Shown in pieces: positions 55,859 through 64,000 of a stretch of 64,000 nt of DNA (its first letter is position 1; the number at the start of each line of letters is the position of its first letter). The notes below the pieces were generated by a model that did no database searches, had not been told where the DNA came from, and worked only from the letters and a program-made list of their open reading frames with translations. Origin of the DNA: Geomonas sp. RF6 (GTDB lineage: Bacteria; Desulfobacterota; Desulfuromonadia; Geobacterales; Geobacteraceae); NCBI RefSeq assembly GCF_021044625.1, contig NZ_CP087999.1:186001-250000 (forward strand), read 5' to 3'. A program made the translations under genes and the position numbers.

Positions 55859-56557
55859 CTAGGCCGCCAGTTCGAGGAAGCGCTTCGCGAACCGCACCCC
55901 GGTCGCTTCGTCCTCGTGCTTGAAGTAGATGAAGGCGCTCTGCCACTGGTAGTTGCGAAGCCGCTTCAGCCACCCTTCCAGTTCGGCGTCGCTGTACTCC
56001 TTGCGGCGCAGGCGCAGGTAACCGAAGTCTGCCGTCGCAACGAGGGGCAGCCGCGCCCCATCGTCCGTGTCGGCATGGCATACCGCTGCCCCGTGTCCGC
56101 GCAAAGCGGAAACGACATCGTCGGTGAACCACGAGAGGTCACGCAACTCGAAGGCGACCCTGTACCGCTTCGGCAAATTGCACAGGAAGTCGCATAGCAG
56201 TGGCAGGTCCTTCTTCAGGTTTGGAGGGAGCTGAAAGAGAATCGGACCGAGGCGCTGGTCCAGAACCGCCGCCACATCGAGAAACCAGGAAAGGGTTTCG
56301 CCGACGTCCCGCAGGCGCTGGAAGTGGGTGATTCTCTGGGGGGCCTTCAGCGCAAAGGTGAAACGGTCGGGGACCTCCGCCGCCCACCCCTCAAGGAGCG
56401 CGGTCTTGGGCATGCGGTGGAAGGTGTTGTTGATCTCCACCGTGCGGAAGTGCTCGCCGTAGTAATTGAGCATGCGCCGGGCAGGAAGGTCCGAAGGATA
56501 GAAGATCCCTTTCCAGGCGCTGTATGAGTAGCCGCTGGTCCCGACGTAAAGATCCAT
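55859..56557 (-). CDS. DUF72 family TIM-barrel protein
   Basis: 232 aa from the internal ATG chosen (MDLYVGTSGYSYSAW is the universal DUF72 start); the ORF's first Met is 10 residues earlier and has no homology. The family signature GTSGYSYSAWKGIFYP, the RFTFALKAPQRITH segment and LGPILFQLPPNL are all present. TIM-barrel fold, no assigned activity, related to YecE. Positioned between transaldolase (26 bases upstream) and the PAS-zinc gene (1 base downstream), giving a three-gene operon. Confidence 0.93.
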   Translation of the reverse strand: MDLYVGTSGYSYSAWKGIFYPSDLPARRMLNYYGEHFRTVEINNTFHRMPKTALLEGWAAEVPDRFTFALKAPQRITHFQRLRDVGETLSWFLDVAAVLDQRLGPILFQLPPNLKKDLPLLCDFLCNLPKRYRVAFELRDLSWFTDDVVSALRGHGAAVCHADTDDGARLPLVATADFGYLRLRRKEYSDAELEGWLKRLRNYQWQSAFIYFKHEDEATGVRFAKRFLELAA

Positions 56558-56583
56558 AGATAGTCCCGGTGCTCCGGCGCGTC

Positions 56584-57714
56584 TCAACCCTGTGCCGATG
56601 CGGGCACTCCTTTCTTGTCAATAGTGCGCATGAGCTTGTCGAAAGGCTGCACAAACTTCACCACACCCTCCTCTTCCAGCTGGGCTGTCACGGAGTCGAG
56701 ATTTATCCCCACTTGCGGCAGTCGATCAAGCACCGCGCGGGCATCGTCCATACCCTCCTCAAGAAGGGGGGCGGGATTTCCGTGATCGCGGTACGCCACG
56801 AGCGTCTCCATCGGCATCGTATTCACCGTATCCGCTCCCACCAGCGGCTCCACGTACTTCACGTCGCTGTAGGCCGGGTTCTTCGTGCCGGTACTTGCCC
56901 AGAGCACCCGCTGTGGGCGCGCCCCTGCGGAAGCGAGCTCGCGAAAGCGGTCAGAGTGAAACGCCTCCCGGAAGATCTGGTACGCCATCTTCGCGCAGGC
57001 GATTGCCGTCTGCCCCTGCAGCATCGCCGCCGTCTCGGCGCGGTCTCCTCCTTCGGCGATCTTCCGTTCCAGAGCCTGGTCCACCAACACGTCTATGCGG
57101 CTCAAAAAGAAACTCGCCACCGAGCTCACTTCGAGGTGCTGGCCACGGCTGCGCCGCGTCTCCAACCCGGCGATAAAGGCCTCTGTCACCTCGCGGTAGC
57201 GGGGAAGTCCGAAGAGGAGGGTCACATTGATATTTATCCCCTCGCTCACGAGCTGCCGTATCGCATCGAGCCCCTGCCTCGTGCCAGGAACCTTGATGAG
57301 CACGTTGGGGCGGGCCACACTCTCCCAGAGGCGTCGCGCCTCGGCCACGGTGCCGACGCTGTCGTACGCCAGATGCGGCGAGACCTCGAGACTTACAAAG
57401 CCGTCCGCCCCCTTCAGGGAGTCGTAGAGCGGCCGGAAGAGGTCCGCGGTGCGGCGGATGTCCTGCACCGCCAGTGCCTCATAGATATCCCCCGCATCTC
57501 TCCCTTCCTGGGCGAGTTCAACGATTGCCGCGTCATAGGTGCTGCTTTCCCCGATCGCCTTCTCGAAAATGGCCGGATTGGAGGTCACACCCCCGAGCCC
57601 GTCCTCCTCGATGAGCCTTGCGAGCTCCCCGGAGTCCAGCAGGTCGCGGTGCAGGTAGTCGAGCCACACGCTCTGACCGAAAGTGCGAAGCCTGGAAAGA
57701 GGATTATCCTTCAT
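56584..57714 (-). CDS. tal: Transaldolase
   Basis: 376 aa, long-type transaldolase of the pentose-phosphate pathway. TSNPAIFEKAI is the N-terminal signature, NVLIKVPGT contains the Schiff-base Lys, and ASTGTKNP is the C-terminal phosphate-binding motif. AGAGGTGAACG precedes the ATG. First in an operon with DUF72 and the PAS-zinc gene. It swaps a dihydroxyacetone unit between sedoheptulose 7-phosphate and glyceraldehyde 3-phosphate. Cytosolic. Confidence 0.95.
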   Translation of the reverse strand: MKDNPLSRLRTFGQSVWLDYLHRDLLDSGELARLIEEDGLGGVTSNPAIFEKAIGESSTYDAAIVELAQEGRDAGDIYEALAVQDIRRTADLFRPLYDSLKGADGFVSLEVSPHLAYDSVGTVAEARRLWESVARPNVLIKVPGTRQGLDAIRQLVSEGININVTLLFGLPRYREVTEAFIAGLETRRSRGQHLEVSSVASFFLSRIDVLVDQALERKIAEGGDRAETAAMLQGQTAIACAKMAYQIFREAFHSDRFRELASAGARPQRVLWASTGTKNPAYSDVKYVEPLVGADTVNTMPMETLVAYRDHGNPAPLLEEGMDDARAVLDRLPQVGINLDSVTAQLEEEGVVKFVQPFDKLMRTIDKKGVPASAQG

Positions 57715-58323
57715 CGTTCACCTCTCTGGATCGGAGGCGTCCCCCTTCGCGTCAACCGAGCAGGTGGAAAAGACGTCCTCCGCATAGAAAACACCCGTTC
57801 TTTCTAAGTTACTCCTCCTTGTCCGGAGCGGCAATCGCAAACGAGTTAAGGGTCTTGCATCCGATGAAGAGAGCGGCAGCAGGGGCGCATATGGCTGATG
57901 CGAGCTCCAGCCGAAGCGTGCGGTATGACCACTTGGCGGAGCGAGGGTGCGGCGCGCGGTATTACCATTCCCACCGCTTCCGGCTTCCGGTACCGGTGCG
58001 CTGGATGTGGGTGCACAGCTCCACCCGCCGTCCTCTTTCAAGCTGTATCAGACTCAGATAAAACGGCGTCCTCCACCACCATTGCACTGTATACCATCGC
58101 AACCCAACTCAAAGATATTCCGATAGAATTTTTGTTTTGTAATTTGCGCTGTAATGGTGTATACAAGTGCCGGCTTTTGTGGGTCGAAGAACGGTTTTAT
58201 ATTCAGCTGCGATTAGTACTCCCCGCCTCAAATCCTTCGCAGGGAATCTCCGCCGCCGTATCCCCCGCCGCATTTTTTCCAGTTCAACTGGTCTAATATC
58301 TTTCAATGCAATAGGAGCGCGTC
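57715..58323. other. Long intergenic region between divergent transaldolase and dctA
   Basis: 609 bases with an AT-rich right half. The open frame 57898-58296 has no good ribosome-binding site or domain and I do not call it. Probably contains the dctA promoter and binding sites. I found no GG-N10-GC sequence and no clear inverted repeat. Confidence 0.45.
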
Positions 58324-59637
58324 ATGAACAAGAAGAAGATCACCCAACATCTGTACTTTTGGGTACTCGTCGCCATCGCCATAGGCGTGGCGCTGGGATA
58401 CTACGCACCGGAAACCGCAGTGGCGATGAAGCCGCTGGGCGACGGATTCATCAAGCTCATCAAGATGATCATTGCTCCCGTCATCTTCTGCACCGTCGTC
58501 ACCGGCATCGCCGGGATGGAGGACATGAAGAAGGTGGGGCGCGTCGGTGCGAAGGCGCTCTTCTACTTCGAAGTGGTATCGACCCTTGCACTTGCCATCG
58601 GCCTCGTGGTCGTAAATGTGATCCAGCCGGGGGTCGGGATGAACGCCGACGTGACCAAGCTCGACACGAAGGCCCTCAGCGCCTACACCACCGCCGCCAA
58701 GAACCAGTCGCTGGTGGACTTCGTGATGAACATCATCCCGAGCAGCGTCGTGGACGCCTTCGCCAAGGGTGACATCCTCCAGGTCCTTCTCTTTGCCGTG
58801 ATGTTCGGTTTCGCCCTTTCCGCCCTCGGCCAGAAAGGGAGAGGGCTGTACAAGATCATTGACCAGATCTCCCACGCCCTCTTCGGGGTCGTCGGGATCA
58901 TCATGAAAGTTGCACCGGTCGGCGCCTTCGGCGCCATGGCCTTCACCGTCGGCAAATTCGGCTTCAAGTCCCTCGCCAGCCTCGGGATGCTCATGGGGAG
59001 CTTCTACCTCACCTGCCTCCTCTTCATCTTCGTCGTGCTCGGTACGATCTGCAAGCTGTGCGGCTTCAGCATCTTCAGGTTCATAGCCTACATCAAGGAA
59101 GAGCTCCTGATCGTGCTGGGGACCTCCTCCTCCGAGTCCGCACTCCCGAGGATGATGCTCAAGATGGAGAAGCTCGGCTGCACGAAGTCCGTCGTCGGTC
59201 TCGTAATTCCGACCGGCTACTCCTTCAACCTGGACGGCACCTCCATCTACCTGACGATGGCGGCGGTCTTCGTCGCGCAGGCGACCAACACGCACCTCAG
59301 CTGGACCCAGACCGCGACCATTCTCGGCGTGCTTCTTCTCACCTCCAAGGGTGCAGCAGCAGTAACCGGCGGCGGGTTCGTCACTTTGGCGGCAACCTTT
59401 GCAGCCATCCCGACGATTCCGGTTGCAGGTCTGGCACTGATCCTCGGTATCGACCGCTTCATGTCCGAGGCACGTGCGCTCACCAACCTGATCGGCAACG
59501 GCGTCGCGACCGTCGTCATCTCCAAGTGGGAGAATGAGCTGAGCCAGGAGCAGCTGAACGCAGTCCTCGCCAACCCGCAGCACCACAGTCTCGATCTCGG
59601 TCTCTCCATGCCGGTCCTCGCCGGTGAAGAAGACTAG
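58324..59637 (+). CDS. dctA: C4-dicarboxylate:cation symporter DctA (DAACS family)
   Basis: 437 aa with about eight helices and two re-entrant loops. Signatures: [12 protein letters not shown] (serine-rich hairpin), [15 protein letters not shown] and [14 protein letters not shown], the last two lining the substrate site. It takes up succinate, malate or fumarate, important carbon/electron sources or acceptors in Geobacter-like organisms. AATAGGAG precedes the ATG. Single gene ending in a strong terminator. Confidence 0.95.
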   Translation: MNKKKITQHLYFWVLVAIAIGVALGYYAPETAVAMKPLGDGFIKLIKMIIAPVIFCTVVTGIAGMEDMKKVGRVGAKALFYFEVVSTLALAIGLVVVNVIQPGVGMNADVTKLDTKALSAYTTAAKNQSLVDFVMNIIPSSVVDAFAKGDILQVLLFAVMFGFALSALGQKGRGLYKIIDQISHALFGVVGIIMKVAPVGAFGAMAFTVGKFGFKSLASLGMLMGSFYLTCLLFIFVVLGTICKLCGFSIFRFIAYIKEELLIVLGTSSSESALPRMMLKMEKLGCTKSVVGLVIPTGYSFNLDGTSIYLTMAAVFVAQATNTHLSWTQTATILGVLLLTSKGAAAVTGGGFVTLAATFAAIPTIPVAGLALILGIDRFMSEARALTNLIGNGVATVVISKWENELSQEQLNAVLANPQHHSLDLGLSMPVLAGEED

Positions 59638-59659
59638 GAAAAGCTTTCATAGCAGCAGC

Positions 59660-59693
59660 AAAAAAGTCCCCCGGAGATCCGGGGGACTTTTTT
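59660..59693 (+). terminator. Rho-independent terminator after dctA
   Basis: AAGTCCCCCGG, 4-base loop, CCGGGGGACTT followed by T residues, about 23 bases after the stop. Confidence 0.92.
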
Positions 59694-59771
59694 GCGTTCA
59701 GGGAAACCAGTAAGTAAATTTCGACGAGCCGCTGGCGAGAACTCGGGTAAGGTCGCTACAAGTAACCCGGG

Positions 59772-59886
59772 TGCCCCCGCGCTGGAGCGCAGGCATCTTG
59801 CCTACGATGGCGGCGCAGCCGCCACAGACCGCGCGGCTGGCGCCGCGGCTACAGGCTGGGAAGCCTGTGCTCCAGCGCGGCGCCAC
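59772..59886. repeat. Inverted-repeat element with CCGCGCTGGAG ends
   Basis: CCCGCGCTGGAGCGCAGGC at one end and GCCTGTGCTCCAGCGCGGC at the other, terminal inverted repeats of about 12 bases. In the reverse direction its arms are in the same order as 4718-4835. 115 bases, no gene. Confidence 0.82.
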
Positions 59887-59929
59887 TAGCGTCGGATTTG
59901 CCTTTGCCTCAGGCGTCAAGGCAAGTAAT

Positions 59930-60022
59930 GTAGGCCGGGATAAGCCGCCAGGCGTTCCCGGCACTCCACACCCTCAGCCCGCACCAGCGAATGCCGGAAA
60001 CGCTGCGCTTATTCCGGCCTAC
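59930..60022. repeat. REP-like palindromic element, copy C
   Basis: GTAGGCCGGGATAAGCCGCC at the left and CGCTTATTCCGGCCTAC at the right. The right arm extends into the DUF488 gene (stop codon at 60009-60011), so the element supplies the last codons of that gene. Confidence 0.87.
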
Positions 60023-60587
60023 AGGGATCCCCCGCCCCGGGAGGATACGTTATCCGCGTCCCGTCGACCACCGCCATCTCCGAAAGAGAGTGAGGTACAA
60101 TACTGCCGTCTGGAAGGATATGCAGCACCTCGATCCCCCGCACAACCAAGGCATCGCTGATGAGCACACGGTGGCAGCGCCAGGGGGTAGCCTCGCTGCA
60201 CATGATCGCCGTCCTCTTCCCCTGCGCGAGGTGAACAAGATTCGCCAGCGCTGATGCAAAAGCGGAGGAGAGCATATAGTCGGCGAAGCCGCGCAGCGCC
60301 GCATTGCGCCAGCCGCCGTTCGGCGAATCGGGGCGAGAGTGCCGTCGCAGTCCTCCGAGTTCCTTCATGTGCTGGTACTTGATGCGGCGTATGCGCAGAA
60401 AAGGGCTCAGCCGGCCGATGTCGAAGTGCGGCGCGTGCCTCGACCGCGGCACCTCCCGTACGTCGAGGACGCGCTCGATACCGTGCTCCCGGAGGACTTT
60501 CAGGAATTCCTCCTCGGTGAGGGTGCCGTGCCCCACCGTGTAGACCGCAAGCGCCCCCCTGCCTTGAGGCCGATTATCCTCCGACAT
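60009..60587 (-). CDS. DUF488 family protein
   Basis: 192 aa from the ATG chosen; GGGGGGG lies five bases upstream, and a GTG six bases further up is less well spaced. The family motifs YTVGHGTLTEEEFLKVL, VLDVREVPRSRHAPHF and CSEATPWRCHRVLISDAL (with the two Cys and His) are clear. Function of DUF488 is unknown; the Cys-His motif suggests thiol or metal chemistry. Its last few residues (GDPCRPE) are coded by the REP element copy C. It lies 19 bases downstream of the CopD-fusion stop. Confidence 0.9.
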   Translation of the reverse strand: MSEDNRPQGRGALAVYTVGHGTLTEEEFLKVLREHGIERVLDVREVPRSRHAPHFDIGRLSPFLRIRRIKYQHMKELGGLRRHSRPDSPNGGWRNAALRGFADYMLSSAFASALANLVHLAQGKRTAIMCSEATPWRCHRVLISDALVVRGIEVLHILPDGSIVPHSLSEMAVVDGTRITYPPGAGDPCRPE

Positions 60588-60606
60588 CGGCACCCCCCCT
60601 CCTCCC

Positions 60607-61542
60607 CTACCACCAGCGCCACAGGGCGACTATGAAGACGATCACAAAGACAATCGTGAGGTTGAAGTAGGCGAGAAAGTAGAAGACGCGCACATGCAAC
60701 GGCGCCTTCTGCGTCCCCGCATCCAGAAGTTCACCGACAAGCGGCAACGCCACCACCTGCTCCGAGCCGTGAGGCGCGAGTTGAAGCGCCTCGGTCAGAT
60801 CCACCCCTGCACTGTGGCGTCCCATATGCAGACCCGCCTTCCACAGCTTGCTCCCCGACGCGTCGTAGATTTTACCCTTGAAGGCGAAGTATGCCGGGCG
60901 CCCTTCCTTCCCGTCGCATAGGGAGAGCTCCTCTGCTGAAAGGTCCCCGTACCCCACGGGGCCGGCACCGTTTTTCCTCTGTGCCTTCAGCCGAGGTCCG
61001 ATGAAGAGGACCACGAAGATCGCCGCAAGGACCATGACGAGGTAGAGTGCAACCTTCACCATGAGCAGGATGCCGAAACGGGTATGCAGGAGGATGTCGA
61101 GCGAGGTGATCCTGAAGTACATGAGGACAACGCCGGTCAACCCGATGACTACCATGGAAAGGACGCCGACACGCACCTCCCCCTTTGGCAGTCCCCCCGC
61201 TGCATACTGCGGCTTGAGGACGAGATGAACATAGAGGATGGTGCCAAACCAGAGGATTGCTATAAGAAGATGCAGGTATCCCGCCGCGAGATGCACCACC
61301 TTCTTCGCGACCTCCCCCTCCTTCTTCTGCGGTACAGCCGTCCCCGCGGCGGGTCCCCCCTCTTTCGCGAGGGAATCGCCATATGCCTTCCCTGCCGCTG
61401 TCAGCTCCCCTCCCCCTGCGGGGTCCACATGGCATGCTGCACAATCTTTCCCTGTCTTCTGCGCGTACTCCTCCGTCGCATAAGAGCTGATTGCGCAAGA
61501 AAGACTGACACAGAAAATGAACACCAGAATTACCACTCTCAT
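60607..61542 (-). CDS. Membrane redox protein: c-type heme, CopD-like membrane domain, cytochrome b5-like domain
   Basis: 311 aa from an ATG with GGAGG about 10 bases upstream; an earlier Met at 61569 has no site. Order: signal peptide (VVILVFIFCVSLSCAISSYA); c-type heme motif CAACH (34-38); four transmembrane helices of CopD/DUF type (about 80-200), with potential heme-binding His (KKVVHLAAGYLHLLIAILWFGT); a charged linker; a cytochrome b5-like domain (PAYFAFKGKIYDASGSKLW, GLHMGRHSAGVDLTEAL with the heme His); and a final transmembrane helix. This is an electron-transfer chain in one chain. It is probably co-transcribed with DUF488. Substrate and direction are unknown. Confidence 0.8.
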   Translation of the reverse strand: MRVVILVFIFCVSLSCAISSYATEEYAQKTGKDCAACHVDPAGGGELTAAGKAYGDSLAKEGGPAAGTAVPQKKEGEVAKKVVHLAAGYLHLLIAILWFGTILYVHLVLKPQYAAGGLPKGEVRVGVLSMVVIGLTGVVLMYFRITSLDILLHTRFGILLMVKVALYLVMVLAAIFVVLFIGPRLKAQRKNGAGPVGYGDLSAEELSLCDGKEGRPAYFAFKGKIYDASGSKLWKAGLHMGRHSAGVDLTEALQLAPHGSEQVVALPLVGELLDAGTQKAPLHVRVFYFLAYFNLTIVFVIVFIVALWRWW

Positions 61543-61645
61543 AGATCGACGCCTCCTCTCACCACACATTAATTGACTTCAATTCAATAGATGATAGCCT
61601 CTCCAACGTCTGTGACAGCTCCATCCGCAGTACAAGGAGGGTACC

Positions 61646-63514
61646 ATGTCCCGGCTCTTTCCGCACACACTCACGACAATATCCACCACAGTTCATACTT
61701 TCATACTCCTCTCTGTAATCCTATATCAGGCAACACCGGCGTTTGCCACGACGCCTGATCCCGCCCGCACAGTCTTCGTGCAGCTATTTGAGTGGAAATG
61801 GAGCGATATTGCGCGCGAGTGCGAGACGTACCTCGGTCCCCAGGGATTCAAGGCGGTGCAGATCTCCCCTCCTGAGGAGCATCCGGCTCTCGGAGGGAAG
61901 AGCCGGCCGTGGTGGATCAACTATCAGCCGGTGAGCTATCAGATCGAAAGCCGCATGGGTAGCCGCGCCGACTTCAAGAAGATGGCGGAGCGCTGCGCGG
62001 CGGCTGGCGTGCAGATATACGCCGACGCTGTCATAAACCACATGGCCGCCGGAAGCGGCACCGGGTCGGCAGGGAGCACCTTTACCGACGAAGGTGCCCA
62101 CCGCTACACCTATCCCGGGATCTACGGCCCGGAGGACTTCCACTGGAACGTCCCGGGGGAGCACAGCTGCATGAACGCGGACGGCCAGATCAACTACAAC
62201 AACAAGCACTCGGTGCAGGACTGCGAACTGGTCGGCCTCCCGGACCTCGCCACGGAGAGGGAAAAGGTGCGCGCCCGCATCGCCGACTATCTCATCGATC
62301 TCTACGGCCTCGGGGTGCGCGGCTTCAGGATCGATGCAGTAAAGCACATCGCCCCCGCCGACGTGGAGGCGATCCTCGCCAAGGTGAGAGCGCGGGTGGG
62401 GGACAACTTCTACGTCGTGCAGGAGGTGATCGACCTGGGCGGCGAGGCGGTGAAGAAGGAATGGTACTACCCCTTCGGCGACGTGAACGATTTCATGTAC
62501 GGCCGCAAGCTGAGCGAACAGTTCAAGAACCAGAACGGCCAAAAGATCGCAAATCTAAAAAGCTTTGGCGAGAGCTGGGGGCTTGCGCGCCCAGACAGGG
62601 CGGTCGTTTTCACCGACAACCACGACATGCAGAGAGGGGAGGCGACGAGCTACCTGACCTTCAAGGACAACGGCAACAGCTTCGTGTACACCCTCGGAAA
62701 CATCTTCATGCTGGCCTGGCCGTACGGGTACCCGCAACTCATGTCGAGCTACGACTTCTCCGGCTTCGACGACGGCCCACCGAGCAATGCGGACGGCAGC
62801 ACGAAGAATGTCTACAACGGTGCCAGCGCCTCGCAGCCGGGGTGCTTCACCCAGTGGAAGTGCGAGCACCGCTGGCGCGAGATAGGGAACATGGTGCCCT
62901 TCAGAAATGCCGCGGCATCGTCGCCGGTGACGGACTGGTGGGACAACGGCAACAACCAGATCGCCTTCGGCCGCGGCGACAAGGGGTTCCTGGTCATAAA
63001 CCGGGAGGACCAGCCGCTGCAGAAGACCTTCCAGACCCACCTACCCCCCGGGACGTACTGCGACGTCATCGCCGGGAATTTCGCAAAAAGCGGGAAAGGA
63101 GCTACCTGCTCCGGGCGCACCATTATCGTGGACGAGAAGAGACAGGCGACTATTTCCGTTCCCGCCGATTACGCGGCAGCCATCCACGTCAATGCAATGA
63201 CCGCCGCGAAGCCGATGGTGACTGCAACTTTCACGGTAAAGGAAGCTAGCACCGTATGGGGGGAGAATGTCTATCTCGTGGGGGAGGACGTGGCCCTCGG
63301 AAAGTGGGATCCGAAGCTCGGGGTGCAAATGACCCCGGTCGACTACCCGGCATGGCAAGTGACGGTGAAGCTACCGCCGTCCAGGAAGATCCAGTTCAAG
63401 TTCGTGAAGATCAACGGCAACGGTGAGGTGCTGTGGGAATCGAATGCGAATCGCACCATGAAGACGCCTAAGAAGGGTGCAGTCACGGCGTCAGCGACGT
63501 GGGGGATACAGTAA
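61646..63514 (+). CDS. Secreted alpha-amylase, animal-type GH13, with C-terminal CBM20
   Basis: 622 aa. Signal peptide ending near residue 35 (ATPAFA). Catalytic domain about 40-510, closely resembling animal-type enzymes: YLGPQGFKAVQISPP, RPWWINYQPVSYQIESR and DAVINHMA. Catalytic residues are D230 (GFRIDAVKH), E260 (VVQEVID) and D327 (TDNHD). Chloride-site positions R228 and N325 are kept, but the third Arg/Lys is Gln in GYPQLMSSY. A CBM20 starch-binding domain follows at about 525-622, with Trp sites in GKWDP and LWESNANR. AAGGAGGG precedes ATG. It hydrolyses alpha-1,4-glucans outside the cell; a starch-degrading ability is unusual for a Geobacter-like organism. Closely followed by the Ohr gene. 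Confidence 0.92.
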   Translation: MSRLFPHTLTTISTTVHTFILLSVILYQATPAFATTPDPARTVFVQLFEWKWSDIARECETYLGPQGFKAVQISPPEEHPALGGKSRPWWINYQPVSYQIESRMGSRADFKKMAERCAAAGVQIYADAVINHMAAGSGTGSAGSTFTDEGAHRYTYPGIYGPEDFHWNVPGEHSCMNADGQINYNNKHSVQDCELVGLPDLATEREKVRARIADYLIDLYGLGVRGFRIDAVKHIAPADVEAILAKVRARVGDNFYVVQEVIDLGGEAVKKEWYYPFGDVNDFMYGRKLSEQFKNQNGQKIANLKSFGESWGLARPDRAVVFTDNHDMQRGEATSYLTFKDNGNSFVYTLGNIFMLAWPYGYPQLMSSYDFSGFDDGPPSNADGSTKNVYNGASASQPGCFTQWKCEHRWREIGNMVPFRNAAASSPVTDWWDNGNNQIAFGRGDKGFLVINREDQPLQKTFQTHLPPGTYCDVIAGNFAKSGKGATCSGRTIIVDEKRQATISVPADYAAAIHVNAMTAAKPMVTATFTVKEASTVWGENVYLVGEDVALGKWDPKLGVQMTPVDYPAWQVTVKLPPSRKIQFKFVKINGNGEVLWESNANRTMKTPKKGAVTASATWGIQ

Positions 63515-63550
63515 AATAGTAGGAGGTCCCAACGAAAAAGGAGAACGAGG

Positions 63551-63997
63551 ATGGACAGAACAAACACCATCAAGGCTCTTTTCACGGCAACAGCAACCGC
63601 CACAGGAGGGCGCAACGGGCGCACCGAGGCAAGCGACGGGTCGGTGCGGGCAAACCTCTCCGTGCCGAAGGAGATGGGAGGGGCCGGGAACCCTGACACG
63701 ACGACGCCAGAGCACCTTTTTGCCGCCGGTTATGCCGCCTGCTTTGGCGGCGCCATCGATTTCGTGGCAAAGCAGCAGCAAAAGGATGCCTCAACTGTAA
63801 AGGTCACTTGCCAGGTTTCGATCGGCCCGCGCGAAGGGGGCGGGTTTGGGCTGTCGGTGAAGATGCATGTGGAGGACAAGGAGATTCGGCAGGCGGAACT
63901 GGCAGAGCTGGTAAAGGAAGCGCACGAGAAGATCTGCCCTTACTCCCACGCTACGCGGGACAACATCAATGTGCAGTTCGAGGTGGTCGGGAGGTAG
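63551..63997 (+). CDS. ohr: Organic hydroperoxide resistance protein Ohr
   Basis: 148 aa, OsmC/Ohr family. The two redox Cys are C64 (GYAACFGG) and C129 (KICPYSHATR), with the conserved Arg in the N-terminal region (GRNGR). Reduces organic hydroperoxides with lipoylated proteins as donors. AAAAGGAG precedes ATG. 36 bases after the amylase gene, probably in one transcript by read-through. Often paired with the regulator OhrR, which is not seen here (the window ends at this gene). Confidence 0.94.
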   Translation: MDRTNTIKALFTATATATGGRNGRTEASDGSVRANLSVPKEMGGAGNPDTTTPEHLFAAGYAACFGGAIDFVAKQQQKDASTVKVTCQVSIGPREGGGFGLSVKMHVEDKEIRQAELAELVKEAHEKICPYSHATRDNINVQFEVVGR

Positions 63998-64000
63998 CCT

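Noticed and set aside
57898-58296. 132-aa open frame upstream of dctA
   Set aside because: No ribosome-binding site or family; composition changes sharply along it, consistent with intergenic sequence.

Overview
The window looks like chromosome of a high-GC, anaerobic, metal- and stress-adapted deltaproteobacterium of the Geobacter/Geomonas type (Desulfuromonadota). This is inferred from the set of families (five ferritin-like or rubrerythrin proteins, FapA/DUF342, PAS kinases with Cys-rich PAS domains, a CheX-type phosphatase, a sigma-54 regulator, tandem Fe-alcohol dehydrogenases, DctA, a Liv transporter) and from the dense palindromic intergenic repeats. No rRNA, tRNA, CRISPR array, phage module or transposase gene was seen. 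Protein calls come from reading motifs and recalling families; no database search was run.

Layout. 1-4600: end of a PAS histidine kinase, then a translationally coupled D-aminoacylase-type amidohydrolase and permease. 5048-9986 (minus strand): three ferritin-like/rubrerythrin genes, a coiled-coil protein with a lipoprotein, an AI-2E-family permease and a membrane protein with a possible OB-fold. 10135-13929: a DnaE2-like polymerase convergent with a UdgX-type uracil-DNA glycosylase. 14210-26915: OmpW, a serine hydrolase, an FtsH copy, rubrerythrin, an ArnT-like glycosyltransferase, MgtE, AsmA and an M48 lipoprotein peptidase. 27099-28983: FapA and a receiver protein.

29192-35893 is the most distinctive block: six tightly packed or overlapping minus-strand genes encoding a secreted TIM-barrel hydrolase-like protein, a TPR plus beta-barrel outer-membrane protein, a membrane-anchored HEAT-repeat protein, a processive GT2 synthase, a membrane-anchored CX5R phosphatase and a ferritin-like protein. 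The organisation resembles synthase-dependent exopolysaccharide secretion (Pga or Bcs logic), but the HEAT and phosphatase parts are not standard components.

36182-45612 is signalling and its probable target: a CheY and an MshEN-like/CheX fusion, a five-PAS histidine kinase, a 13-unit 9-bp minisatellite, a sigma-54 response regulator, and then two Fe-alcohol dehydrogenase genes. The first of these has a GG-N10-GC promoter and two upstream 24-bp direct repeats that could be the regulator's binding sites.

46100-63997: an outer-membrane protein, a 57-aa zinc-ribbon candidate lipoprotein, a complete livKHMGF operon interrupted by a DUF559 nuclease gene, a CBS protein, a PP2C phosphatase, a transaldolase/DUF72/PAS-zinc operon, DctA, DUF488, a c-heme/CopD/b5-like fusion, an animal-type alpha-amylase with CBM20, and Ohr. 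At least five repeat families (TIR elements with CCGCGCTGGAG ends, REP-like GTAGGCCGGGATAAGC palindromes, two C/G-rich inverted-repeat elements and 9-bp minisatellites) are scattered between genes; a further 52-bp palindrome occurs once.
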